Shown here: positions 11,254 to 21,673 of the stretch, in pieces
Layout of the letters: the number at the start of each line of letters is the position of its first letter
Position numbering within the stretch: the first letter of the stretch is position 1
Source: Hydrangea macrophylla
Lineage: Eukaryota > Streptophyta > Magnoliopsida > Cornales > Hydrangeaceae
Direction of reading: 5' to 3'
NCBI GenBank assembly: GCA_033977485.1
Contig: CM066988.1
Location: 6,799,501 to 6,863,500, forward strand
DNA: 64,000 bases
Notes under the pieces: model-generated
The model's input: only the letters and a program-made list of their open reading frames with translations
What the model was told of the DNA's origin: nothing
The model's database searches: none
Made by a program: the position numbers and the translations under genes

Positions 11254-12705
11254 ATGATGGCGATCATTGCACACCCAGATATTAACGATGAGATCAAGAA
11301 GGAACAATTTAACGATGTCTATTTATGCAAAATGAGGGATGAGATATCTTTGGGAAGACGACCTGGTTTTGTATTAGAACAAGGAACGTTAAAATTGGGA
11401 AATCGGTTATGTGTACCGAATGTGAAAGACTTGAAAGAGAGAATTCTAGAGGAAGCTCATAGTACGAAATATTCAGTGCACCCGGGGAGTAATAAGATGT
11501 ACAGAAACCTGAGAGAAAACTTTTGGTGGAAGGGTATAAAGTGTGAAGTCGCTAAGTTTGTATCCGAATGTTCGGCATGTCAACAGGTCAAAGCAGAGAG
11601 ACAAGTACCCGCGGGGTTATTACAACCATTACCAGTGTCAGAATGGAAATGGGATGAGATTACAATGGACTTTGTTTCAGGATTTCCACGATCATTCAAT
11701 AAGAATGATAAGATTTGGGTTATAGTTGACCGATTAACCAAGTCAGCTCATTTTCTACCAATCAAGACGACTAAGCCGTTCAAATTGGCAGAATTGTACG
11801 TAAAAGATATTGTAAGGCTACATGGAGTCCCAGCTGTGATTGTATCAGATCGTGATAGTAGTTTTACGTCAAGGTTTTGGGGAAGTTTGCAAAGAGCTAT
11901 GGGTATGAAATTAAGCTTCAGTACTGCATTTCATCCTCAGACCGATGGACAGTCAGAGCGCATGATTCAGACGCTAGAGGATATGTTGAGACTTTGTGTA
12001 TTAGATTTAGGGAGTGATTGGGAGAAACATATACCATTGATTGAATTTGCTTATAACAATAGATTTCAGTCAAGTATTGGTATGGCACCGTATGAAGCTC
12101 TGTATGGGCGTAAGTGTCGATCACCAATTTGTTGGACCGAGGTTGGAGAAAGGAAGTTGTTAGGACCTGAGTTAATACAGGTGACTACTGAGAAGGTGAA
12201 GTTGATTCGGGAGCGACTTAAGGTAGCTCAGAGCCGATATAAGAGTTATGCGGACTCGAAACGGAGACCGATGACGTTTGAAGTAGGTGACTTTGTTTAC
12301 TTACGAGTATCGCCTTCAAAAGGCATTATACGATTTGGAAAGAGGGAAAAGCTCGATCCAAGATTTATAGGACCTTTTGAGATCCTAGAGAGAGTAGGTC
12401 CAGTGGCTTATCGATTGGCCTTGTCATCAGAGTTTGAACTTGTGCACAATGTGCTTCACGTGTCTATGTTGAGACGTTGTGTAACTGATACGAGTAAGAT
12501 CATTGTACCTGAACCGCTGCAGATTCAGGGGGACTTGACTTATGTGGAACATCCTGTAGAGATCTTGGATCGCAAAGAACAAGTTTTGAGAACCAAGACT
12601 ATTCCAATGGTGAAAGTGCTATGGCGTAGCCATATGACGGAGGAGGCTACGTGGGAACATGAGGAAGAGATGAGGAATGAGTATCCGTACTTATTCGACA
12701 TATGA
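11254..12705 (+). pseudogene. Integrase with C-terminal chromodomain-like segment, Tekay
   Basis: A 483-codon open stretch with an HHCC zinc-binding domain (HSTKYSVHPGSNK ... CSACQQVK) and the full DDE triad (MDFVSG, VSDRDSSFTS, GQSERMIQTLED). A C-terminal domain (FEVGDFVYLRVSP) is followed by a chromodomain-like end (VKVLWRSHMTEEATWEHEEEM). In chromoviruses this end guides integration to particular chromatin. It has no stop of its own but is cut from upstream pol by the TAA at 11251. Confidence 0.9.
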
Positions 12706-12734
12706 GGTATAAGTTTGGGGACAAACTTCCTTTT

Positions 12735-12747
12735 TGGAGGGGAGAGT
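12735..12747 (+). other. Polypurine tract, Tekay
   Basis: The purine-rich run GGAGGGGAGAG ends just before the 3' LTR. It primes plus-strand DNA synthesis. Confidence 0.85.
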
Positions 12748-14906
12748 TGTCATGCCCGTTCCAGAATTTCATAGTTTAACCATGCATGATATGAAATTTT
12801 ACGAATTATCATTGATATATGATAAATTGAGGATAAGTGGTTGACTGTGGTCAACGGTAAGGTGTCGGCAAGGACACGAGAACATGGAAGTTCATATGAC
12901 ATGATCATGAGTAAATGGCGTTTATATGATTTAAATGTTATTTGACTTTATCTGGTATTTATGTGAATAGTAATTATACCTGTGTAGTATAATTCTGGTA
13001 ATCTTTGATATTGTAATATCATTCTGAGGACTGTGGTGAGAACGTGAGTGATACGTTAATTAAAAAGGTAGGTTGTGTAGAGATTCCACAGAATATAGTT
13101 TTCTGACGTTATTTTGGACCCAAACGAAACCTAGTCGAAAACTTTTGGAATTTATAGTTTTTACTCGTAAAGTTATAAAATGGACGTGTGCGAAGTTTCA
13201 TGGGTTAATTAGAGGTTTGAGAAACTTGCGGTGAGGTAAATGTACTTTCCGAGAAGTTTGCCTATAAATAGAAGTGGATGAGATTTCATTCTCATCCACA
13301 ACTTCTAAAAATATCTAGAGAGAGGAGAGAGAAGGGAGATTTGGCTCCTCCGGGCTTTGCGACGCCGATCGACGACCGTTCGTCCGTCAGATTTTCTCCA
13401 GATTTCATATTTGAACTCGTGGAGGTAAGACCTACGTTTTAATACCACTTAGGCCGTGTTTGGCCAAGTTTTGTAAAAATCTTAATTTTAGACTTTTGGG
13501 AAAAATCAGGTAAAACTCGTAGGAATCGCGTATAATTTGAAATCCGACGATTATTTAGCCCCCTAGACGATCCTTCAAAGTTTGAAGAGATTCGCACGAG
13601 GTATGAATTCTAGATCTATGAAATATATGGATTTTCATGTTTTGGACATCACTTTTGATATTCTTGGATCCGGGCGAAATTCATGTATTAATTAGGCCCG
13701 TTAATTATGCACGTGAAATTATGATAAAAGCACGGATAACTGTTTATGTGAGCATGTTATGTGTCTACTTGGGTCAAAAGGGAGTTTGGTGCAAATTCAT
13801 CCGGGGTAAGCTCCTCGAACCTTGAGGATTGTGATTTTGATGAAATTTGGAAATTGTGGTTGTGTCTGGATTGGAGGTGGGCCCAACCAGGACACGGTAC
13901 CTGGTATGGAGGAAGGCCCAACCAGTGTACGAGATGCGTGGGAGAGGTGGGCCTCCTACGGCATCGACCAGATGAATGCGTACCACTCACCCTAGAGACT
14001 ATTTCTATGTGTTTTTGATGCTTAAGCCATGAACTGTCATATAAGCATACATTTGGAATTGTATGTTCAGCATATAGCTGAGCAGTGGAGATGTACTCCA
14101 TTGCAGGTAAAAAGAAAGACAAGAAGAAGCGCAATGAGTGAGGCCGATGAACGCCGGGGGAAAATCACATTTGTATATGTTTTGTTTTAATCCTAAAAAC
14201 TTGTGTAAGAATTTGAATATTGTAATATGTTGTAATATAACATGAACTTAGGTGTAGTACTTGTAATCCCTAGTAAATGCTCTTGTATGCATGTTTTGAA
14301 TGATGGAATAGAGTGATTATATGTTGGTTTGAATTTGAAAGAACCTTGATTTGTAAAGCTGCAGTTTTTAAGTTTTGCTGATAGGAATCAGTCGACTGGT
14401 TTTTGATCCAGTCGACTGGATCACTGTGTTGTATTAGTTTCTGCTTGGTTTTGTCTGAGGTTCAGTCGACTGGGTTGAGAAAACAGTCGACTGGATGAGG
14501 CCCCAGGCCATGGCATTCTGCTGGTTAGGGTACCAGTCGACTGGACGTATTCAGTCGACTGAAAATTTTAGGCACCAGTCGACTGGGTCCCCGACACAGT
14601 CGACTGGATGGGCTGTTGTATTTTGAAACCTCTTTGTTGGAGATCACCAGTCGACCGGACTCTCCATCAGTCGACTGATCCCCTATTTTCAAAACCGTTT
14701 TCTTTTGAAAGGATTCAAATGGCCAAAACTTTTTATAACTCTGATTTCAATGGATTTTACAACTCAGAAGGGAATGTTCCTAAGTTTTAAATACCAAGGG
14801 TTGTTTTAAAGTTCTTTCCGCTGCGTATTTGTGATATGATGTTTGGCTGAGCCTTGGTGACGTGCCACATGTCCTATTTCCACGTGTAGTGGGATGGGTC
14901 GTGACA
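12748..14906 (+). repeat. Tekay 3' LTR (2159 bp)
   Basis: Same length as the 5' LTR, with about 30 substitutions and no indel noticed by eye. The TATA box recurs at 13262-13271. Near-identical open frames in both LTRs are not evidence of genes. Confidence 0.97.
14389..14679. repeat. CAGTCGACTG palindrome array in the Tekay 3' LTR
   Basis: Every palindrome of the 5' LTR array is kept at the same spacing, including the variant CAGTCGACCG. All substitutions between the two LTR arrays that I noticed fall between the palindromes (for example GGACGCATT to GGACGTATT). Confidence 0.88.
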
Positions 14907-14911
14907 ACAAT
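14907..14911. repeat. Target-site duplication ACAAT, right copy
   Basis: Matches 5842-5846, so the Tekay insertion is clean. Confidence 0.95.
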
Positions 14912-15840
14912 TGAGCTTCGACACAATTGAAACTTGTATGAAAAGGCTGAACATCAGCCTTTACTGTTTCAACTTCACCGTTTTCCTTCACAAGCAACAG
15001 TTTCTGATGCATTGAAGAAGGAACACATTTATTAGCATGAATCCAATCTCTTCCTAATAAGGCATGATAACTAGGATTTGCATCTACTACAAAGAAAGCA
15101 GTTCTGGATTTGTTAGATCGTACTATGGTTTCAATAGGTATCACACCTTTGGTGTTTTTCTTATCACCAGTAAATCCTGATATCATAATGTGAGTTTGTA
15201 TCAACTTTGCATTTTGTTTATTGATCTTTTTTAAAGTATTCTGAGGAATAATGTTGACAGCAACACCATTATCAACCAATATCTTGTTTAAAAGGACACC
15301 ATTTAAATAAGCCTTTATATATAATGGTTTAAGATGCTTAGTCATTTCTGTTGATGGTTCTTCAAATGAATAAACAAAATTACAATCACTAAAAACAAAC
15401 TCAGGAAGATTTACCTCAGAGACATCTTCAGTAGAAATTTCCATTTCTATTTCTTCATTTAATTGTTGATCTTCTGTTGCTTCGAATATCTTTGGTAGCA
15501 TGAATGTGGCAGTGTTAACTTCCATATGCTCTGGAAACGTGCCAAACTGAATAAGCATTTTCTCATCTTTGGTATTTTCCTTTTTGAGTTTCATTTCAGC
15601 ATTTTCCAAGACCTGGGATTCTACCATTGTCATCGCTTCATTCCCATCATCAATACTCATTGCCTTTTCCAACTCTAATACTTTGGCTTTAACAATACTT
15701 TCTTCAGACATAGTATCAGACTCAACTCTTGTATTTCGATCGAACATGGGATTAGGCCTCGAAATATCACTGAACTCCCTTTTGATTTCATCTCCTAACT
15801 CTTGACTTTGAGCTTGCATTTTAGAAAACTCTTTCCACAT
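14912..15840 (-). pseudogene. Aspartic protease region of element A
   Basis: Minus-strand protein with an acidic N-terminal half and a retropepsin: the active-site block reads ILVDNGVAVNIIP, followed by LIQTHIMISGF and YHALLGRDWIHANKC. DNG in place of DTG or DSG is common in Tat elements. The C-terminal frame continues, across the Tekay insertion, into the linker at 5841. Codons past 14912 read into the Tekay LTR and are not part of the protein. Confidence 0.8.
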
Positions 15841-15852
15841 TGTGAACTTCCT

Positions 15853-16611
15853 CTACAATCTCCTTTGTTGAGTCCTGTTTATCATAGGGACCATATTCTG
15901 GTTCTTTTCCTTGGGATGTTGCAGTACATGCCATGTGTTTTTCTCAACATGAGGAGGTTTGATCATCATATTCTTGTTTTGAAAACTTTGTTGTTCCATC
16001 ATATTTTTTACTCTATCATCTTGCAGGACAAACCAATTTGGCACTCCTGGAACCAATATAGACTCACATGATTGTGATGTCTCACCAACTTGTGATGACT
16101 CTTTTAATGCCTTCATGTTTATTTCAGCCTGCACCGCGTGTGCTGGTACCAATTTTGATGGTATGAATTGAGTTTGCCTTTCTCTCTGTCCTTCATATTG
16201 TTTCTTTGGTATATGTGAGAATCCTGGCCTCACATATTGCATGTTTCTTGATGGTCGAACATGATTACCAATATGGAAATTCCTTGAAAAATTGGCTTTA
16301 AAAGGAGCCACTGGTCTTGAAGCATTCCTTGCTGTCATAGGTCCAGAATATGCTGAGCCTTGATAGATTGGTCCTCTAAACTGTCCTCTCCCAACATTCA
16401 TGATTGGTTGAAAGGAAGGTCCATAAGAAGTGTTCATTTTCTTTTGTTCGAACAAAGGCTGTTTGTTTTTCCTGCCTACTTTGACTCCAACCCTTTCATC
16501 ACAGATTTCAGCATATCTTTTCCCACAACCAACGCATAAATTTTTTGCATATTCATGGTTGAAAATTGAGACATCAGGGTTTTTCCTTGTTATTTCTTTG
16601 AGTCTCTTCAT
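15853..16611 (-). pseudogene. gag C-terminal region of element A
   Basis: A basic, Asn/Gln/Pro-rich 252-residue stretch with one cysteine pair (NLCVGCGKRYAEICD), lying where post-capsid gag sequence is expected. A stop separates it from the protease frame about 12 bp downstream. No Retrotrans_gag core is visible either here or in the preceding segment, which suggests an internal deletion of the capsid. Confidence 0.55.
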
Positions 16612-16646
16612 CTGATCTTCTGACTTTGCATTTTCTCTTTCTTTGA

Positions 16647-17042
16647 CTAGAGCTTCGAAGGAAATATCATAGAGGGATTTCCACTTGGCACCATTACTGG
16701 TGAAAATTGTGGTAAACTGTTGTTAAAGGAAGTGATCAGAACATTAACGTTCTGAATCATATTTCCCAAATTATCAAATATTGGTGTCAATTGACTCACC
16801 AAATCATGTTGACTTTTTGAACCAACATTCCCATGATTTGGAATTGAATTTAAATTTTTAATTCCTATTTTTGGGTTGTCATTGGTTGCATGATTGCCAA
16901 TATTGCTGCTCTGAGGATCTTGGTGTGGAGAACCACCAGTTTCAGCAATATTAACACCAACATTGGCATTATCAACAGACCTATTGCTTCGAAGGTTTCT
17001 GTTTACCATCTTATGATACTTGGGTCCCATCGGGCGTGCCAA
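16647..17042 (-). pseudogene. gag N-terminus of element A
   Basis: A 131-residue Asn/Ser-rich segment. The conserved Tat leader motif (minus strand GGCACGCCCGATGGGAC) overlaps its first codons, and an ATG (in AAGATGGTAAAC) lies just downstream. It holds no domain I recognise, and the capsid core that should follow is absent. Confidence 0.55.
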
Positions 17043-17696
17043 AAAATGTTTGGTTGGAAAATTTATAAGTGTGTGCGAGCGTGCCAGGCAAGCAAATTGC
17101 CAATGTGTAAATGTGATTATCCAAACTGCGCCTCACCAGACAAATTGTGGTGACGTTCGATGCCTTGAATAGGACTTTAATTGTGTAAAGATGTACTTAA
17201 TTGAAGCACTTCGAACTAATTTAAAATAACTACTCCTAAGTAAAACAATAAAGGAAGTAATAAAGTAAGAAACTACTTTGATTAAGTTAAAGAAAATACA
17301 ATCTAACCTTGAAGATGACTTTGAAGGTATTCTACTCCTACGTTAAGTATCTAAATAACAATACAGTAAGTGTACTGAAAGATATATGTTGATGTTAATC
17401 AAAGGATCCTTTTCGAATGCACAATCCTTCTATTTATAGACGTCGAAGGTGTCACTCCCGCCCAATTTTCAAACTGATAACTTTTCTGACACCTGTTATG
17501 TCCTGGAATTGACACCTGTTCTTCAGTTACTTCATGATGATTAACACATGTCCTCTAGCAGTTACATACTTGAACGAAGTGAATCAGGAACAACTGCTCA
17601 TAACGGTTTCCATATTCTTCCATGTCTACCATTTATCCTGCCACGTAAAATCTTATGTGTCAAGTCTGTATTGGCTGAATATTTTCATCACAAACA
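17043..17696 (-). repeat. Leader and 5' LTR of element A
   Basis: There is no gene here. The minus strand has a TATA box (CTATAAATAG, about 17430-17440) and, toward gag, the Tat-type leader. The LTR start is taken as TGTTTGTGATG at 17696, next to plus-strand CTAAC as a possible target duplication. The LTR-leader border and primer-binding site could not be fixed. Confidence 0.55.
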
Positions 17697-18198
17697 CTAA
17701 CGAACAACTTGTGCTACACGTATTTTTTTTTACCCATTTTTCTTGACTTATGTTTCTTGTTAAGGCCAGTTTGGGAATCCATAAAACAGAATCAGGTCCA
17801 AACATGCTCTCATTTATCTGTTTAGTTTTTATGAAAATCTAGTTATGTTGCTTTGACAAAAAAAACATATTTTAATAATATTAATTGGAACTGACAAGAC
17901 TCCTATGCGGAGAAAAGAACATCTAATAAACATTTGGATGTCTAGAACCGCTTCACTTGTGAACCACATAACTTGTTTTAATTTTATACCCTCCCAAATA
18001 GCTTTTAAAAATTAGTGCTTACTTGCATTGCGTAGCTGAATCTGAATGCCTTTTTTCCCCCCTTTCTTTCTAAGTATGCGAAGTGCACTAGGTCGGTTTC
18101 CATAGTTATGTCCATGATCCTATTGATGTTAAATCTAGAGTTGAACCCATAAATATGGGAACTAGTTGTTAATACAGAGTGTTGATAAAAAAATGCAG
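17697..18198 (+). other. Remnant of the last intron of an Argonaute gene
   Basis: Non-coding sequence that ends in a good acceptor (AAAAATGCAG) directly before the Argonaute exon at 18199. Its left end is cut by element A, so the retroelement seems to have landed in this intron. The donor side is not in the window. Confidence 0.6.
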
Positions 18199-18380
18199 TG
18201 CCTCCTGTTTATTATGCACGTTTAGCTGCACGAGCACGCTGTTATTTGGAGGATGATGCATTGGATAACGCGTCGACGAGTGGTGGGGGAAGCGGTGGCC
18301 AAACAAGGCAGATGAATGTGGAGGTCCGGCCTCTTCCAGGGATTAAAGACAATGTTAAGGATGTGATGTTTTATTGCTGA
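18199..18380 (+). pseudogene. Terminal exon of an Argonaute (AGO1/5/10 clade) gene
   Basis: The exon follows an AG acceptor at 18198 in phase 1 and encodes the end of a PIWI domain: VPPVYYARLAARARCYLEDD, a Gly/Ser-rich stretch, then RPLPGIKDNVKDVMFYC and a stop. The C-terminal KDNVK-VMFYC ending is diagnostic of plant Argonautes, which load small RNAs for silencing. The usual HLAAFRARFY block lacks one Phe and has His to Arg, hinting at decay or a divergent paralogue. Upstream exons are absent from the window because element A begins in the intron. Confidence 0.85.
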
Positions 18381-18811
18381 GTTGCTAGTTGGTACTCTTT
18401 TCTTCTCTTTTTTGGTGAGATCTGTGTGCATATAATATGGCCTTTATTGTCTAGGAGTGCAGCATTTTGGAGAAACTAGCCTCTTTTTTTTCATGTGGAA
18501 TTTAGGGTTTTTGATAGTCCTCAATGATGCACAAAATTCACTTTTCCATGGAAATGTGCTTTTGATTACGCAAAATTTGGCTTGCAATCTATCTATAGTT
18601 TTGCGGACTCTCCATTTTTGGCGGCAAATTTTGTAATTTGGATGCTTTTATTTTTAGTTAGTGATACAGAAGGGTCTCAGTTTAGCCCTCTTTATTGCCT
18701 CCTTTCTTTTTGTAATATTCTACTATTCTGAATTGAGGCATTGGGATTTAGAAAAATTGAGGTTTAGTTGTGAAATGCAATTGCGCACGTTGGGATAGGA
18801 TTTAGGAAGTA
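18381..18811 (+). other. Likely 3' UTR and flank of the Argonaute exon
   Basis: T-rich plant 3' flank with no frame or repeat I recognise. Confidence 0.4.
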
Positions 18812-18960
18812 GGGCTGCACATGGGTTGGGTCGGGTCTTTACAAAACTGGAACCGACCCGACTATGAATGGGTCTCATGTTTGAGACCCAGACCCAAACC
18901 CAATGAGATCTGGACCCGGACCAGCCCGTCCTAATAACTTCGGGTCGAGTCGGGAGCCAG
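18812..18960. mobile_element. MITE-like or hAT-type fragment
   Basis: Begins TAGGGCTGCACA and is full of GGGTCGGGT and inverse ACCCGACC tracts, the composition of plant non-autonomous hAT-like repeats. A similar end (TAGGGGTGCACAAA) occurs at 19232. A matching right end was not found. Confidence 0.35.
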
Positions 18961-19231
18961 TTTTTTTATTTATTATTTAATATTTTTTATTACTATTATA
19001 TTTTTTTATTTTAACTATATTTATATATGTATTTTTAACTATGTATTTTATTACTATTATTATTATTATATATTTCATACTTTTTTGTTTACATAATTTT
19101 TTTATTTATACACATTAGTGGATGCCTATTCTTCTATGTATATTAACTTAAAATGGGTCATGAAAATTAATGAAGGTTGAGAGTCGTGAAAATTAATTCC
19201 CACCATTAGAATGTGGATCTCCATTTTCATT
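18961..19231. other. AT-rich spacer
   Basis: T-rich and TATT-rich low-complexity sequence; no gene seen. Confidence 0.5.
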
Positions 19232-19301
19232 AGGGGTGCACAAAATACCCGGAACCGAAGACCCAACCCGAACCGACCCGAACAGTTTGGGTTTTTCCTG
19301 A
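19232..19301. mobile_element. Short MITE-like insertion in an RRM fragment
   Basis: TAGGGGTGCACAAA followed by CCCGAACCGACCCGAAC. It abuts the RRM-coding fragment at 19302 exactly where that frame loses sense. Confidence 0.4.
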
Positions 19302-19432
19302 TATCTGACAAAACCAAACTTTCGTCCGCCTCTGTTCCTTTTGATCGGGACAAAGACTTCCATCACTTTACCACACTTCTCAAAAATGCCAAGTAGCCAT
19401 TTTGCAACCACCATATTTCGGATGTTGCTCAC
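19302..19432 (-). pseudogene. RRM fragment, probably from a plant non-LTR element
   Basis: The minus strand encodes part of an RNA-recognition motif: KWLLGIFEKCGKVMEVFVP and KFGFVRYQ (the RNP1-like octamer). RRM proteins of this wording are common in ORF1 of plant LINEs and their relics. Only about 45 residues remain, with no initiator or stop of its own, and a MITE-like sequence truncates it. Confidence 0.5.
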
Positions 19433-19433
19433 A

Positions 19434-20105
19434 AATCTATACTATACTATAAAAGAGCCTAAGATGAAATGTTTTCTAGATGTGAAATTAATTTAGCCTT
19501 AATGGTCATTTTGGGTTTATAATTTGGTTGTTTGGTAATTTAACATCACATCTATCTACCTCAAGTTACTATCAACAGTAAGTTGAGTCTTGTTTGGCAA
19601 AGATTGTTTGAGTCTTAAGGCATCTGTTAAGGAACCTTTGCATTACTAAACAAGCCTCAAATTAATTTTGTAGATTAAAACTTGTTTGACCCTTAAGACA
19701 TCTTTTAATGAATCTTAGAAACAAGCCTTAAGTTATTTTTGTAAATTACCCTTCTGTGTATATGTATATATGCATATATATACATACATATATACATACA
19801 TATTATAATTATTATTATTCTGTGCACAATTACAAATTTAATTATCAAATTGCCCTTTTGCCTTTTGTTATTACCCTTGTGTGCATATGTATACATATAC
19901 TATTATATTATATACATATACTATTTTATTGTATTATTAAAATTATTATTTTGCCTTTTATTATTTGTTAAAGTTGGAAAGGTGTACAATTACAAATTGA
20001 ATAACCAAATTATATTTTGTTAAATTGAATTACCAAATTACCCTTTTGTCTTTTGTAAATTACTTGTTTGTATATATGTATACTAGCGCTGGCCTGTGTT
20101 ATGCA
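19434..20105. mobile_element. Helitron-like AT-rich remnants
   Basis: Begins with TCTATACTATACTATAAAAG, like a plant Helitron 5' end. Near 20085, CTAG sits beside an imperfect hairpin (CCTGTGTTATGCACGGG), like a Helitron 3' end but on the minus strand, so the two ends do not form one element. Between them are degenerate direct repeats of an ATTACCCTTxTG and TATATGTATA pattern (about 19740, 19870 and 20040). Confidence 0.3.
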
Positions 20106-20486
20106 CGGGTATCATTAAAAAAAATTTTATATATATAAATTTACTTAGGAAGTTTGAAAAAAATAATTAATTAATTAAAAAACGTGAAAAAATAAGATAT
20201 GTAGTGTGAGAGAGGCAGTTATAGTGAGTGTGAGAGAAGTTACTTCAAAAATGTAGGGTAAATTACAAGGACCTCCCCTGATGTTAGGTCAAATTAAGGG
20301 ACCTCCCTCGTGGTATGCAAAATTACACAAACCTCTCCTGTTAGTGTTTATTTCTAAACAGACCTAACTGAAGCAATAAAAAGTCAACATTACCCTTTAT
20401 AAAACTACGTCGTTTCACATTAAAAAAAATCATCATCCTCCCTAACACACACACATACACACACGTATATATATATATGAGCGAAC
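20106..20486. repeat. AT-rich spacer with a GGGTAAATTACA-type repeat
   Basis: At 20260 the sequence GGGTAAATTACAAGGACC, with a second CAAATTAAGGGACCTCC close by, resembles ends of dispersed plant repeats. A CA/TA microsatellite lies at 20446-20480. No gene. Confidence 0.35.
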
Positions 20487-20639
20487 ATGAGCAGCAGCAG
20501 CAACAGCACCGCGGTGCACTCCGCCATGGTCCAACCGGAGACCTCCGCTAACTGCACACTGCTGCCTTTGGACGACGATGAGAACTTGTCAGAGGATGAT
20601 CTTGTCAGGCCTCGAAGCAGCAAAAATAGAGAAAAATAA
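20487..20639 (+). CDS. Small 50-residue frame, function unknown
   Basis: An ATG-to-TAA frame encoding a Ser-rich start (MSSSSNST), a middle with one cysteine, and an acidic stretch LPLDDDENLSEDDLV before a basic end. Composition and higher GC than the surroundings resemble a first exon of a plant gene rather than random AT-rich DNA, but no family was recognised and no splice partner is seen. It may be a captured gene fragment. Confidence 0.25.
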   Translation: MSSSSNSTAVHSAMVQPETSANCTLLPLDDDENLSEDDLVRPRSSKNREK

Positions 20640-20900
20640 ATTTTCTTTTTGGGTCCATAGTGAATGACGAGTGAATGTTCCTAAATTTTCCACACCACAC
20701 AGTACTAGTCTACTAGAACTAACAAAAACAATAATAATATTAAACTGAATATATTACAAAAGTTCTAGCTATTACAAATTATCATAGTGCGCTACAGGAA
20801 TTATAAAAGTCTGAAAGCAACCAATGCCCAAGTACCAATTATTACAAAAACCAACAGTAAAGTAAAGTAGAAACATAAGATAATATTCGTCTTCAGATCT

Positions 20901-21019
20901 TCAGCTGGCGTAAACATAATCATTAGCGTAATAGTCTTCCTCGGCATAACCATCATTGGTGGGGCCACCCTCTGCATACTCCCCCTTCGAGTAATAGCCC
21001 TCTTCATAATTTCCATCAC
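20901..21019 (-). pseudogene. Isolated last exon encoding a Tyr/Glu-rich C-terminus
   Basis: On the minus strand a good acceptor (CTATTTATACAG) at 21020 is followed by a 38-residue frame rich in Tyr, Glu, Gly and Asp (NYEEGYYSKGEYAEGG ... AEEDYYANDYVYAS) ending in TGA. The acidic-aromatic bias is unlike chance coding. No upstream exon was found, and the protein family is not recognised. Confidence 0.3.
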
Positions 21020-21673
21020 CTGTATAAATAGGGACAGGGTAGTATGGACAGGGAATGTCCAGGCATAAATGCCGTCAGCTTACTTCAGCTGAGTGTATAG
21101 AAACTAACCGGGTACCAGTTATATAACAAAATAATAAGTTATGAACTGAATAAGATATAGTGTTATAATGGTATCTTCATCTTTATGCAAACGCATCGTA
21201 ACCAACCTTTATCGTCTAATTATTCCAAGGTCGACCACCAATATACTCTGACTGGAAAGACTAGAAGGAGCAAACTCAATCGTTTAACATATATCGACAT
21301 ACCATCATTCTATCCACCTCTTTTTTAAGGATATAACCCATCTCCCGTTTGTCGTAGACACCGCGTCAATCCATCCTCTGATCGTTAACTCAATTAGGCT
21401 TACACAATTACACATGCACACTACTACACATAGTAGTCATGTTTGGATATGCATATACAATATCCATGCTTAGAATAGTAGGGTATTCACTTAGATTATC
21501 CTATATATTATGTTTTATTGTTCTAACCATGGTTAATTAGAGTAATTGGGAATGTTATGATATCCTGAGTAAGTTCTCTATTCATTGGATTCGATAGATT
21601 TAGTTTTCTTGATTTCTTTTATCAAACCAAGTGGCGACTCTATTAGTGAGACGATTATGAACACAGTATAAGG
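21020..21673. other. Spacer with no gene; possible old LTR end
   Basis: Nothing coding. AAGTGGCGACTC at about 21630 matches a motif near the end of Tat LTRs (compare the inverse GAGTCGCCACTT at 30781), so an old LTR end may lie here. GAGACGATTATGAACACAG occurs twice (about 21648 and 21708). Confidence 0.35.

Larger units (their letters stand above)
5847..14906 (+). mobile_element. Tekay/Del-type chromovirus, 9060 bp, full length but coding-dead
   Basis: It has two 2159-bp LTRs (TGTCATG...GTGACA), a tRNA-iMet-type primer-binding site, gag, protease, RT, RNase H, integrase with a C-terminal chromodomain-like segment, and a polypurine tract, all on the plus strand. Large LTRs and the chromodomain place it in the Tekay/Del chromoviruses. 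By eye the LTRs differ at about 30 of 2159 positions (about 1.4 percent), a fairly recent insertion. Yet gag, pol and RNase H carry stops and frameshifts, and the RT catalytic pair is altered, so this copy probably moved using proteins supplied by others. It sits in the protease-RT linker of element A. Confidence 0.95.
1..17696 (-). mobile_element. Tat-lineage Ty3/gypsy element A (3' end beyond left edge)
   Basis: Read on the minus strand this is a Tat-type LTR retrotransposon: gag N-terminus at 17042, aspartic protease, reverse transcriptase, RNase H, a second (archaeal-like) RNase H and integrase ending at 2211. An antisense PMD gene on the plus strand fills the remaining space to the left edge. 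The second RNase H and the antisense extra gene are hallmarks of the Tat/Ogre lineage. The upper LTR boundary is placed at about 17696, where the minus strand reads TGTTTGTGATG; this is a candidate, not proven. A complete Tekay element (5847-14906) splits it, and its reading frame resumes on the other side of the insertion. Several in-frame stops mean it is dead. Confidence 0.85.

Noticed and set aside
8209..12705. Endogenous pararetrovirus origin
   Set aside because: Flanking LTRs, target duplication, integrase and chromodomain-like end fit a chromovirus; no movement or coat protein seen.
20446..20480. CA/TA run as a regulatory site
   Set aside because: An ordinary microsatellite.
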